NCBI RefSeq assembly: GCF_000473085.1
Contig: NZ_AXBA01000027.1
Span: 1-64,000, forward strand
DNA: 64,000 bases
DNA from: Azorhizobium doebereinerae UFLA1-100
GTDB taxonomy: Bacteria > Pseudomonadota > Alphaproteobacteria > Rhizobiales > Xanthobacteraceae
Reading direction: 5' to 3'
Below the pieces are notes generated by a model. That model was given only the letters and a program-made list of their open reading frames with translations, was not told the DNA's origin and searched no databases. The position numbers were made by a program, and so were the translations under genes. Positions 8,264 through 16,979 of the stretch are shown here, piece after piece (position 1 is the first letter of the stretch; every line of letters starts with the position of its first letter).

Positions 8264-8526
8264 ACAAAACAAGAAGCGATACCGCGCCACTGCGCACGGA
8301 CCCGGCGGGGAGATTTCTCGCGCGCCGCGCCCATCTCAGCCTGCATGAACGCGCCAAAAGCGATCCTTGACGGGGTGCCAAACGGACATCGCCGCCCCTC
8401 CCGCAGCGCACAAAACGCGGGCACTTGCTCTGAAATACTGCATGCGCAGGCCGCAATTTTGAATTTGCCTGTCTTTTAGGCGGAACAAAATTCGAACAAT
8501 TACAAGCCCCTAGCGAAAACGGCCAT

Positions 8527-8543
8527 TTGGCACGCCTCTTGAA
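8527..8543 (+). promoter_or_regulatory. Sigma-54 (-24/-12)-type promoter of the nitrate operon
   Basis: TTGGCACGCCTCTTGAA matches the sigma-54 consensus TTGGCACG-N4-TTGCA except for GA in place of GC at the -12 element. The predicted start, about base 8554, would begin the transcript just before the first ANTAR hairpin at 8558. That spacing independently supports it. Nitrogen control through NtrC would be expected (known for nas operons); I did not find a convincing NtrC site. Confidence 0.65.
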
Positions 8544-8557
8544 TGAGGAGAGGCGTG

Positions 8558-8603
8558 CACCGCCAACGCTGACGGTGCCCGACATTCGTCCCAATGACGG
8601 GAC
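8558..8603 (+). ncRNA. Two-hairpin ANTAR (NasT) target in the nitrate operon leader
   Basis: P1 spans 8558-8577: stem CACCG/CGGTG, an inner closing pair and a six-base loop AACGCT (8565-8570). P2 spans 8588-8603: a perfect five-pair stem GTCCC/GGGAC with loop AATGAC (8593-8598). Both six-base loops have A at position 1 and G at position 4, the defining features of known ANTAR targets. A terminator follows nine bases later. NasT bound here should prevent termination when nitrate is present. Confidence 0.8.
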
Positions 8604-8611
8604 CCGCAGCA

Positions 8612-8663
8612 AAGCCGCTGACACCGATGGCGAGACCGCCGTCCGGATGTCTGCGGCTTTTTT
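8612..8663 (+). terminator. Intrinsic terminator in the nitrate operon leader
   Basis: AAGCCGCTGACA (8612-8623) pairs with TGTCTGCGGCTT (8648-8659) with one mismatch, and a six-T run ends at 8663. It lies between the ANTAR hairpins and the first structural gene, which is the layout needed for NasT antitermination. Confidence 0.85.
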
Positions 8664-8712
8664 CGTTTCTGCCACCCGTCACGCCGATCTCGATGCCGAT
8701 CCACAGGGGAAC

Positions 8713-10101
8713 ATGATGAGCGACGCGATCAAGTCCGGTTCCGCCACGACCACGCCCGCCGCGACCACGCCTGCCACCGACGCCCCCGCGGCCCTTGCCC
8801 CCGCCGGCGTGTCGCGCCGCTCGCTGCTGAAGGGCAGCGCCGCCGCGCTCGGCACCGCGGCGCTGTTCGAGGCCGCCCGCGTGGCCTTCCCCGGCGGCGT
8901 GCCCTCGGCTTATGCGGCGGCCCCGGAAACCACCAAGGCCGTGCTCGGCTACATCGCGCTCATGGATGCAGCACCCCTGGTGATCGCCAAGGAGAAGGGC
9001 CTGTTCGCCAAATACGGCGTGCCCGACGTGGAGGTGGTGAAGCAGGCCTCCTGGGGCGCCACCCGCGACAATCTGGTGCTGGGCGGGGCCGCCAACGGCA
9101 TCGACGGCGCGCACATCCTCACCCCGATGCCCTACCTCATCTCCACCGGCAAGGTGACGCAGAACAACGCGCCCACCCCGATGTACATCCTGGCGCGGCT
9201 CAATCTCGATGCCCAGGGCATCTCGGTGTTCAACGAATACAAGGACCTCAACGTCACCGCCGATGCCTCCGCCCTGAAGAGCGTCTTCGCCAAGAAGAAG
9301 GCCGACGGCAAGGAGGTGAAGATCGCCATGACCTTCCCGGGCGGCACCCACGATCTGTGGATCCGCTACTGGCTGGCGGCCGCCGGCATCGATCCCGACA
9401 AGGACGTCTCCACCATCGTGGTGCCGCCGCCGCAGATGGTGGCCAACATGAAGGTGGGCAACATGGACGCCTTCTGCGTCGGCGAGCCCTGGAATGAGCA
9501 GCTGGTCAACCAGGGCATCGGCTTCACCGCCTGCACCACCGGCGAGATCTGGAAGAACCATCCCGAGAAGGCGCTCGGCATGCGCGCCGACTATGTGGAC
9601 AAGAACCCCAACGCCACCAAGGCCATCCTGATGGCGGTGCTGGAAGCCCAGCAGTGGTGCGACAAGTTCGAGAACAAGAAGGAGATGTCCGAGATCGTCG
9701 GCAAAAGGCAGTGGTTCAACGTGCCGGTGGCCGACATCTACGGCCGCACCATCGGCGACATCAATTACGGCAACGGCCGGGTGGTGAAGGGCTCCGACCA
9801 GTACATGAAGTTCTGGAAGGACCACGCCTCCTATCCGTTCAAGAGCCACGACGCCTGGTTCGTCACCGAGGACATCCGCTGGGGCAAGTTCGAGCCCTCC
9901 ACCGACATCAAGGCCCTGGTGGACAAGGTGAACCGCGAGGATCTGTGGCGCGCCGCAGCCAAGGAGCTGAACGTCGCCGCCGCCGACATCCCGGCCACCA
10001 CCTCGCGCGGCGTCGAGACCTTCTTCGACGGCAAGACCTTCGATCCGGCCAACCCCACCGCCTACCTGAAAAGCCTCGGCATCAAGCGCGTCGAAGTCTG
10101 A
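8713..10101 (+). CDS. nrtA: Nitrate/nitrite ABC transporter, periplasmic binding protein
   Basis: The 462-residue protein has a twin-arginine signal at residues 34-41 (SRRSLLKG), so it is exported folded through the Tat path. It then shows NrtA/NasF-type binding-protein sequence (VEVVKQASWGATRDN, VVPPPQMVANMKVGN, FCVGEPWNE). It captures nitrate in the periplasm for NrtB/NrtD. AGGGGA lies just before the ATG at 8713; a second ATG follows at 8716. An open frame back to 8527 exists, but it would run through the terminator. First gene of the nitrate operon. Confidence 0.92.
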   Translation: MMSDAIKSGSATTTPAATTPATDAPAALAPAGVSRRSLLKGSAAALGTAALFEAARVAFPGGVPSAYAAAPETTKAVLGYIALMDAAPLVIAKEKGLFAKYGVPDVEVVKQASWGATRDNLVLGGAANGIDGAHILTPMPYLISTGKVTQNNAPTPMYILARLNLDAQGISVFNEYKDLNVTADASALKSVFAKKKADGKEVKIAMTFPGGTHDLWIRYWLAAAGIDPDKDVSTIVVPPPQMVANMKVGNMDAFCVGEPWNEQLVNQGIGFTACTTGEIWKNHPEKALGMRADYVDKNPNATKAILMAVLEAQQWCDKFENKKEMSEIVGKRQWFNVPVADIYGRTIGDINYGNGRVVKGSDQYMKFWKDHASYPFKSHDAWFVTEDIRWGKFEPSTDIKALVDKVNREDLWRAAAKELNVAAADIPATTSRGVETFFDGKTFDPANPTAYLKSLGIKRVEV

Positions 10102-10115
10102 TCGCCGCCCTCGCA

Positions 10116-11021
10116 ATGGAACCGCAGCCCATGTCCGTCACCGCTCTGAAAGAGGCACCGCAGACGCCCCGGCGCACCCCCGCCGAGGTGGTCCGCCTCG
10201 CCCGGCCGAAGACGCCGGTCGCCGCCCGCGCCCGCGCGGCCCTGCACTGGTTCGCCGTCAGCGTGCTGCCGCCTCTGGTGGTGGCCGCCCTGCTGCTGCT
10301 GCTGTGGGAGTTGCTGTGCCGGGGCGCCGGGGCGACCCTGCCGCCGCCCAGCCGCATCTGGGCCGACAGCAAGGATCTGATCGTCGATCCCTTCTTCGTC
10401 GCCGGCCCGCAGGACATCGGCCTCGGCCTGCGCGTGCTGGTCTCGCTCCAGCGCGTGGCGGTGGGCTTCGGCCTCGCCGCCGTGGTCGGCGTGCTGCTGG
10501 GCGCGCTGGTCGGCCAGTCGGTCTGGGCCATGCGCGGCCTCGACCCCATCTTCCAGATGCTGCGCACCGTGCCGCCTTTGGCCTGGCTGCCGCTGGCGCT
10601 CGCGGCCTTCCGCGACAGCAGCCCCTCGGCCATCTTCGTCATCTTCATCACCGCCATCTGGCCGATCATCATCAACACCGCGGTCGGCATCCGCAACATC
10701 CCGCAGGACTATCGCAACGTCGCCCAGGTGCTGCGGCTGAACCCGATCGAATTCTTCTGGAAGATCATGCTGCCCTCGGCGGCGCCCTACATCTTCACCG
10801 GCCTCAGGATCGGCATCGGCCTCTCCTGGCTGGCCATCGTGGCGGCGGAGATGCTCACCGGCGGCGTCGGCATCGGCTTCTTCATCTGGGATGCGTGGAA
10901 CTCCTCCCGCCTGCCCGACATCATCGTCGCCCTCGTCTACATCGGCGTGGTGGGCTTCGTCCTCGACCGTCTCGTGGCCGCTGTCGGCGGCTTCGTCACC
11001 CGCGGCACCGCTGCGTCCTGA
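10116..11021 (+). CDS. nrtB: Nitrate ABC transporter permease
   Basis: The roughly 301-residue inner-membrane protein has about six hydrophobic segments (first near residues 45-70). The binding-protein-dependent permease loop that contacts the ATPase is at about residues 205-220 (EFFWKIMLPSAAPYIFTGLR). It forms the nitrate channel with NrtD. The start is uncertain: ATG at 10116 or 10131, both with weak ribosome sites, 14-29 bases after nrtA. Confidence 0.9.
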   Translation: MEPQPMSVTALKEAPQTPRRTPAEVVRLARPKTPVAARARAALHWFAVSVLPPLVVAALLLLLWELLCRGAGATLPPPSRIWADSKDLIVDPFFVAGPQDIGLGLRVLVSLQRVAVGFGLAAVVGVLLGALVGQSVWAMRGLDPIFQMLRTVPPLAWLPLALAAFRDSSPSAIFVIFITAIWPIIINTAVGIRNIPQDYRNVAQVLRLNPIEFFWKIMLPSAAPYIFTGLRIGIGLSWLAIVAAEMLTGGVGIGFFIWDAWNSSRLPDIIVALVYIGVVGFVLDRLVAAVGGFVTRGTAAS

Positions 11022-11032
11022 AGGAGGTTTCC

Positions 11033-11827
<795 letters not shown>

Positions 11828-11912
11828 TCCCCGGCGCCGGTGGGCCCGCGCCCACCGGATGCCCGGCCCGTGCCGCAGCGTTTCCCGTCCTCGCCCAGCC
11901 AGGAGTCCGATC

Positions 11913-12335
11913 ATGACCCCGAGCCAAGTGGAACTGGTGCAATCCTCCTTCGCCAAGGTGGCGCCCATCGCCGACACCGCCGCCGGCCTGTTCTACGGCC
12001 GGCTGTTCGAGACCGCGCCCGAGGTGAAGCCCTTGTTCAAGGGCGACATCGCCGAGCAGGGCCGGAAGCTGATGGCCACCCTCGCGGTGGTGGTGAACGG
12101 CCTCACCAAGCTGGAGGTCATAGTGCCCGCCGCCCAGACCCTGGCGCGCCGCCACGTGGCCTATGGCGTCCGGCCCGAGCACTACGCCCCGGTGGGCGCG
12201 GCGCTGCTGTGGACGCTGGAGCAGGGCCTCGGCCCCGACTTCACCCCCGAGACCAAGGCCGCCTGGGCGGAGGCCTACACGCTGCTGTCCTCGGTGATGA
12301 TCGAAGCGGCCGCAGACGCCGCCCCCGTCGCCTGA
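11913..12335 (+). CDS. Single-domain bacterial haemoglobin (globin)
   Basis: The 140-residue protein has the three-over-three globin fold of the Vitreoscilla haemoglobin type: FYGRLFETAPEVKPLFKGD near the start, a likely B10 Tyr in LFYGRLF (Y28) and the proximal haem His in ARRHVAYGV (H81). It has no reductase domain. Such globins scavenge nitric oxide or oxygen. Inside the nitrate operon the likely task is detoxifying NO formed during nitrite reduction (inference). AGGAG lies 8 bases before the ATG. Confidence 0.85.
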   Translation: MTPSQVELVQSSFAKVAPIADTAAGLFYGRLFETAPEVKPLFKGDIAEQGRKLMATLAVVVNGLTKLEVIVPAAQTLARRHVAYGVRPEHYAPVGAALLWTLEQGLGPDFTPETKAAWAEAYTLLSSVMIEAAADAAPVA

Positions 12336-12355
12336 GAGAACCCGAGGAAACCCCC

Positions 12356-13558
12356 ATGAGCGAACCGCTCGTCATCGTCGGCAATGGCATGGCCGCCGCC
12401 AAGCTCTGCGAGGAACTGAGCGCCCGCGCACTGGGCCGCTACGCGGTGGCGGTGATCGGCGCCGAGCCGAGCCTGGCCTATAACCGCGTGCTGCTCTCCG
12501 ACGTGCTGGCCGGCAAGCTGCCCGCCGCCGATCTGCAGATGAAGCCCGCCGCCTGGTGGGCGAAGCAGGGTGTGACCCTCGTCTACGGCACCCCCGTCGC
12601 CGCCATCGACCGCGCCGCCCATGCGGTGGTGCTGGCGGACGGGCGGCGCATGGCCTACGGCAAGCTGGTGCTGGCCACCGGCTCGCACCCCATCCGCCTG
12701 CCGCTGCCCGGCGCCGACCTGCCGGGCGTCACCACCTTCCGCGACCTCGCCGACGTCTCCGCTTTGCTGGCGGCGGCGCGGCCCGGCAGCCGCGCCGTGG
12801 TCATCGGCGGCGGCCTGCTCGGCCTGGAGGCCGCCACCGGCCTTGCCGGCGCGGGCGTCGAGACCACCCTCGTCCATCTCATGGACCGGCTGATGGAGCG
12901 CCAGCTCGACATGCCCGCCGCCGGCCTGCTGCGCCAGGCGGTGGAGGCGCGCGGCGTCACCGTGCGGCTGGAGGCCCATAGCGCCGCCATCGAAGGCACC
13001 ACCCGCGCCACCGGCCTGCGGCTCAAGGACGGCGAGGTGCTGCCCGCCGACCTCGTGGTCATGGCCTGCGGGGTGAAGCCCAACGCCGATCTCGCCCGCG
13101 CCGCGGGCCTCGCCTGCAATCGCGGCGTCATCATCGACGATGCCCTCGCCACCGACGACCCGGACATCTTCGCGCTCGGCGAATGCGCCGAGCATCGCGG
13201 CGCCACCTACGGCCTCGTCGCCCCCGCCTATGAGCAGGCGCGCGTGCTGGCCCGGCGCCTCGCCGGGGCGGACGCGGCCTATCCGGGCAGCACCATCTCC
13301 ACCAACCTGAAGGTCTCCGGCGTGCACGTCTTCTCCGCCGGCGACATCTCCGGCGCGGGCGCGCAGGACATCCTGCTCAACGACCGCGCCCACGGCCTCT
13401 ACCGCCGCCTGTTCATCCGCGACGGCGCGCTGGTGGGCGCCGTGCTGTTCGGCGACACGGCGGACGGCCTCTATTACCTCGACCTGATCACCAACCGCAC
13501 CCCCATCGCCGCTTTGCGCACCGAGCTTGCCTTCGGGCGCCCGGCGCTGGCCGCGTGA
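12356..13558 (+). CDS. NirB-like FAD-dependent NAD(P)H oxidoreductase
   Basis: The 400-residue flavoprotein has two Rossmann motifs: VGNGMAAAKLCEEL for FAD near residue 7, and VIGGGLLGLEAA for NAD(P)H near residue 148. The FAD-closing segment FALGECAEHRG is near residue 272. It corresponds to the N-terminal reductase half of NirB but lacks the Fe-S and sirohaem parts. It probably feeds electrons from NAD(P)H to nitrate or nitrite reductase through Fe-S partners encoded beside it; the exact acceptor is inferred. Confidence 0.82.
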   Translation: MSEPLVIVGNGMAAAKLCEELSARALGRYAVAVIGAEPSLAYNRVLLSDVLAGKLPAADLQMKPAAWWAKQGVTLVYGTPVAAIDRAAHAVVLADGRRMAYGKLVLATGSHPIRLPLPGADLPGVTTFRDLADVSALLAAARPGSRAVVIGGGLLGLEAATGLAGAGVETTLVHLMDRLMERQLDMPAAGLLRQAVEARGVTVRLEAHSAAIEGTTRATGLRLKDGEVLPADLVVMACGVKPNADLARAAGLACNRGVIIDDALATDDPDIFALGECAEHRGATYGLVAPAYEQARVLARRLAGADAAYPGSTISTNLKVSGVHVFSAGDISGAGAQDILLNDRAHGLYRRLFIRDGALVGAVLFGDTADGLYYLDLITNRTPIAALRTELAFGRPALAA

Positions 13559-13568
13559 GGAGAGACCC

Positions 13569-15341
13569 ATGAGCGGCGATTTCACCCCCGACCAGAAACG
13601 CTACCTGGAAGGCTTCGTCTCCGGCGCCCAGGTGGCCCGCCTCGGCCGCGCGCCGGGCGCCGCGCCCGCACCCGCCCCCTCCGACCCCACCGGGCCGGAG
13701 GCGGCGAGCCTCAGGGCCATGGCCCGCACCGAGGCCGAGGGCGGCAAGCTCTGCCCCGAGGAGAAGGCCAAGCGCGAGGAGAACGGCCTCGACGCCTGGC
13801 CGCGCATGGAGGAGGCGGCGCGCGAGGGCGCCTATCCCAAGGGGCCGGACATCCTGCGCTGGAAGTATCACGGCCTGTTCTACGTCGCCCCGGCGCAGGA
13901 CAGCTTCATGTGCCGCCTGCGCATGCCCAACGGCATCCTCACCCACTGGCAGGTCCGCGGCATCGCCGACATCGCGCGGGACCACGGCGGGGGCTATGCG
14001 GACGTGACCACCCGGGCCAACCTCCAGATCCGCGAGATCCCCGCCACCGACGGCGTGATCCTCTTGGAGAAGCTGGTGGACCTCGGCCTCACCGCCAAGG
14101 GCTCCGGCGGCGACAACATCCGTAACGTCACCGGCACCCCCACCGCCGGCATCGACCCGCAGGAACTGCTGGACACCCGCCCCTACGCCAAGGCGTGGCA
14201 CCACCACATCCTCAACACCCGCTCCATGTACGGCCTGCCGCGCAAGTTCAACGTGGCGTTCGACGGCGCGGGGATGATCGGCGCGCTGGAGGACACCAAC
14301 GACATCGGCTTCCAGGCGGTGGCGGTGAAGGAGGGCTTCGGGCTCGCGCCCGGCGTGTGGTTCCGCCTCGCGCTCGGCGGCATCACCGGCCATAAGGATT
14401 TCGCCCGCGACACCGGCGTCGTGCTGCGCCCGGAGGATGCGACCAAGGTGGCCGATGCCATCGTGCGCGTGTTCATCGACAGCGGCGACCGCACCGACCG
14501 CAAGAAGGCGCGGCTGAAATACGTGCTCGATGCCTGGGGCTTCGAAAAGTTCCTCGCCGCCGTGGAGGAGAAGCTCGGCGCCCCGCTCGCCCGCCTGCCG
14601 GCGGAGGCGGTGGCGCCGCGCCCGCAGCCGGACCGCATGGCGCACCTGGGCGTGCGGCCGCAGAAGCAGGCGGGGCTGAATTGGATCGGCGTCGGCCTGC
14701 CGGTGGGCCGCCTCACCGTGGCGCAGATGCACGGCCTCGCCGACATCGCCCAGGCGATGGGCGACGGCGACCTGCGCCTCACCGTGTGGCAGAACCTCCT
14801 GCTCTCCGGCATCCCCGATGCCCGCGTCACGCAGGCCAAGGCCGCCGTCGCCGCCCTCGGCCTCTCGGCGGAGGCGGACGTGCTCCAGGCCGGCATCGTC
14901 GCCTGCACCGGGGCGGTGGGCTGCCGCTTCGGCAATGCGGACACCAAGGGCACGGCGCGGGCCATCGGCGCCCATTGCGGGCCGCGCGTGGCCCTCGACA
15001 GCCCGGTCAACATCCATGTCACCGGCTGCCACAACAGCTGCGCCCAGCATTATATCGGCGACATCGGCCTCATCGGCGCCCGCGTCGCCGTCAATGACGA
15101 GGGCGACACCGTGGACGGCTACAACATCCTGGTGGGCGGCGGCTTCGGCACCGAGGCCGCCATCGCCCAGGAGCTGTTCGCGGCGGTCAAAGCCGAGGAC
15201 GCCCCCGTTCTCGTCGAGCGCCTGCTCAACGCCTGGATGGCCGGGCGCGCGCCCGGCGAGCCGTTCGCCGCCTTCACCCGCCGCATCGGCGGCGATGCCC
15301 TGAAATCCCTCGTCGATACCGTTGCGGAGCGCGCGGCATGA
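13569..15341 (+). CDS. nirA: NirA-type sirohaem/4Fe-4S nitrite reductase
   Basis: The 590-residue protein consists of two ferredoxin-like/sirohaem repeats. All four cluster cysteines are present: C446 and C452 in ACTGAVGCRFGNADTKG, and C487 and C491 in TGCHNSCAQHYIGD. This is the C-x5-C plus C-x3-C signature of nitrite and sulfite reductases. The TTRANLQIREI segment in the first half is typical of the superfamily. It should reduce nitrite to ammonium in the cytoplasm. It overlaps the next gene, a probable electron donor, by 4 bases. A sulfite reductase reading is less likely given the operon. Confidence 0.88.
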   Translation: MSGDFTPDQKRYLEGFVSGAQVARLGRAPGAAPAPAPSDPTGPEAASLRAMARTEAEGGKLCPEEKAKREENGLDAWPRMEEAAREGAYPKGPDILRWKYHGLFYVAPAQDSFMCRLRMPNGILTHWQVRGIADIARDHGGGYADVTTRANLQIREIPATDGVILLEKLVDLGLTAKGSGGDNIRNVTGTPTAGIDPQELLDTRPYAKAWHHHILNTRSMYGLPRKFNVAFDGAGMIGALEDTNDIGFQAVAVKEGFGLAPGVWFRLALGGITGHKDFARDTGVVLRPEDATKVADAIVRVFIDSGDRTDRKKARLKYVLDAWGFEKFLAAVEEKLGAPLARLPAEAVAPRPQPDRMAHLGVRPQKQAGLNWIGVGLPVGRLTVAQMHGLADIAQAMGDGDLRLTVWQNLLLSGIPDARVTQAKAAVAALGLSAEADVLQAGIVACTGAVGCRFGNADTKGTARAIGAHCGPRVALDSPVNIHVTGCHNSCAQHYIGDIGLIGARVAVNDEGDTVDGYNILVGGGFGTEAAIAQELFAAVKAEDAPVLVERLLNAWMAGRAPGEPFAAFTRRIGGDALKSLVDTVAERAA

Positions 15342-16963
15342 CCCTCCAGACGCGAACCCCCATGGTGCCCTTCCTGCCCGAGAGCGCGCCCTTCTCGGCC
15401 GAGCAGCGGGCCTGGCTCAACGGCTTCTTCGCCGGCGTCTTCTCCGCCGACACGCCGGCGGGGGCCACCGCGCTCTCGCCCGCCGAGGGCGCGGCCCTCC
15501 TCGCCCCCGCCGCCCCGGCGGATGAGGATGACGGCGCCCCCTGGCACGATGCCGCCATGCCGCTCGACGAGCGCATGGCGCTCGCCGCCGGCAAGCCGCT
15601 CGACCGGCGCATGATGGCGGCCATGGCGCAGCAGGATTGCGGCCAGTGCGGCTATATCTGCGAGAGCTATTCCAAGGCGCTGGCCGCCGGCACCGAGAGC
15701 AAGCTCAACCTCTGCGCCCCCGGCGGCAAGGAGACGCTGCGCATGCTGAAGCAGCTCGCCACCGAGCTGGACGGCGCGCCCGCCCCCGCCTCTAACTCTG
15801 CCGCTGCGCCCGCCGCCGCTGAGGCCGCGCCGGCCGCGCCCGTCTCCGTCGTGCACGGCACCCGCGAAAACCCTGCCGACGTCATCTTTCTCGGCCGCTT
15901 CCGCCTCAACAAGGACGGTTCGGAGAAGGAGACCTGGCACGTGGATTTCGACCTCGCCGGCTCGGGGCTCGACTACCGGGTGGGCGACAGCTTCGGCCTG
16001 TTCCCGGTGAACGATCCGCAGCTTGTCCGGGACGTGCTGGCCGCGCTCCATGCCCCGGCCGACTTCCCCATCGGCGAGAAGACGCTGGAGGAGGTGCTCT
16101 CGCGCGAGGTGTGCCTGAAGTCGCCGCCCGACACCCTGTTCTCGCTCATCTCCTACATCACCGGCGGCGCCCGCAAGGAGACCGCCAAGTCGCTCGCCGC
16201 CGGCGGCGATCCGGACGGCGACGCGGCGACCTTGGATGTGCTGGCGGCGCTGGAGAAGTTTCCCGGCATCCGGCCGGATCCGGAGGCGTTCGTGGAATGC
16301 CTGGAGCCGCTCCAGCCGCGCCTCTATTCCATCTCCTCCAGCCCCGCAGCGACGCCGGGCCGGCTCTCGCTCACCGTGGACGCGGTGCGCTACGACCACC
16401 AGGGCCGCACCCGGCACGGGGTGTGCTCCACCTTCCTCGCCGGGCGGGTGGCGGAGGGCACGCGCATGAAGGCCTATGTGCAGAAGGCGCACGGCTTCGG
16501 CCTGCCGGCGGATGCGGAGAAGCCGGTCATCATGGTCGGCCCGGGCACCGGCATCGCCCCGTTCCGCGCCTTCCTGCACGAGCGCATGGCCACCCGGGCG
16601 CCCGGCCGCAACTGGCTGTTCTTCGGCCACCAGCGCTCCGGCACCGACTTCTTCTACGAGGACGAGCTGGCCGGCATGCAGGCCGCCGGCGTGCTCTCGC
16701 GCCTCGACACCGCCTGGTCGCGGGACGGGGCGGAGAAGATCTACGTGCAGGACCGCATCCGCGCCGCCGGGCCGGAGCTGTGGGCCTGGATCGAGGCCGG
16801 CGCGCATTTCTACGTCTGCGGCGATGCCAAGCGCATGGCCAAGGACGTGGAGGCGGCGGTGGCGGAGGTGGCGGCCACCCACGGCGGCCTCGGCGCCGAG
16901 GGCGGCATGCGCTTCGTGGCGGAGCTGAAGAAGGCCGGCCGCTACCAGGCCGACGTCTACTGA
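15338..16963 (+). CDS. Fe-S domain fused to a CysJ-type NADPH:FAD reductase
   Basis: The 541-residue protein has a variable N-terminus, then a 4Fe-4S motif C101-x2-C104-x3-C108-x17-C126 (DCGQCGYICESY ... LCAPGG) like the Fes domain of RnfB-type proteins. An Ala/Pro linker and a CysJ-like FAD/NADPH reductase follow (RLYSISSSP near 327, GPGTGIAPFR near 401, YVCGDAKRM near 494, end RYQADVY). The flavodoxin domain of normal CysJ is absent and the Fe-S domain takes its place. It likely passes electrons from NADPH to NirA and/or NasA. It is often annotated as sulfite reductase alpha; the operon argues for nitrite reduction here. Confidence 0.8.
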   Translation: MTLQTRTPMVPFLPESAPFSAEQRAWLNGFFAGVFSADTPAGATALSPAEGAALLAPAAPADEDDGAPWHDAAMPLDERMALAAGKPLDRRMMAAMAQQDCGQCGYICESYSKALAAGTESKLNLCAPGGKETLRMLKQLATELDGAPAPASNSAAAPAAAEAAPAAPVSVVHGTRENPADVIFLGRFRLNKDGSEKETWHVDFDLAGSGLDYRVGDSFGLFPVNDPQLVRDVLAALHAPADFPIGEKTLEEVLSREVCLKSPPDTLFSLISYITGGARKETAKSLAAGGDPDGDAATLDVLAALEKFPGIRPDPEAFVECLEPLQPRLYSISSSPAATPGRLSLTVDAVRYDHQGRTRHGVCSTFLAGRVAEGTRMKAYVQKAHGFGLPADAEKPVIMVGPGTGIAPFRAFLHERMATRAPGRNWLFFGHQRSGTDFFYEDELAGMQAAGVLSRLDTAWSRDGAEKIYVQDRIRAAGPELWAWIEAGAHFYVCGDAKRMAKDVEAAVAEVAATHGGLGAEGGMRFVAELKKAGRYQADVY

Positions 16964-16979
16964 GCCCCGGCGCAGCAAT

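Noticed and set aside
8190-8675. A 161-codon minus-strand frame upstream of nrtA
   Set aside because: It overlaps the regulatory leader and its translation resembles no protein; the RNA structures explain the DNA better.
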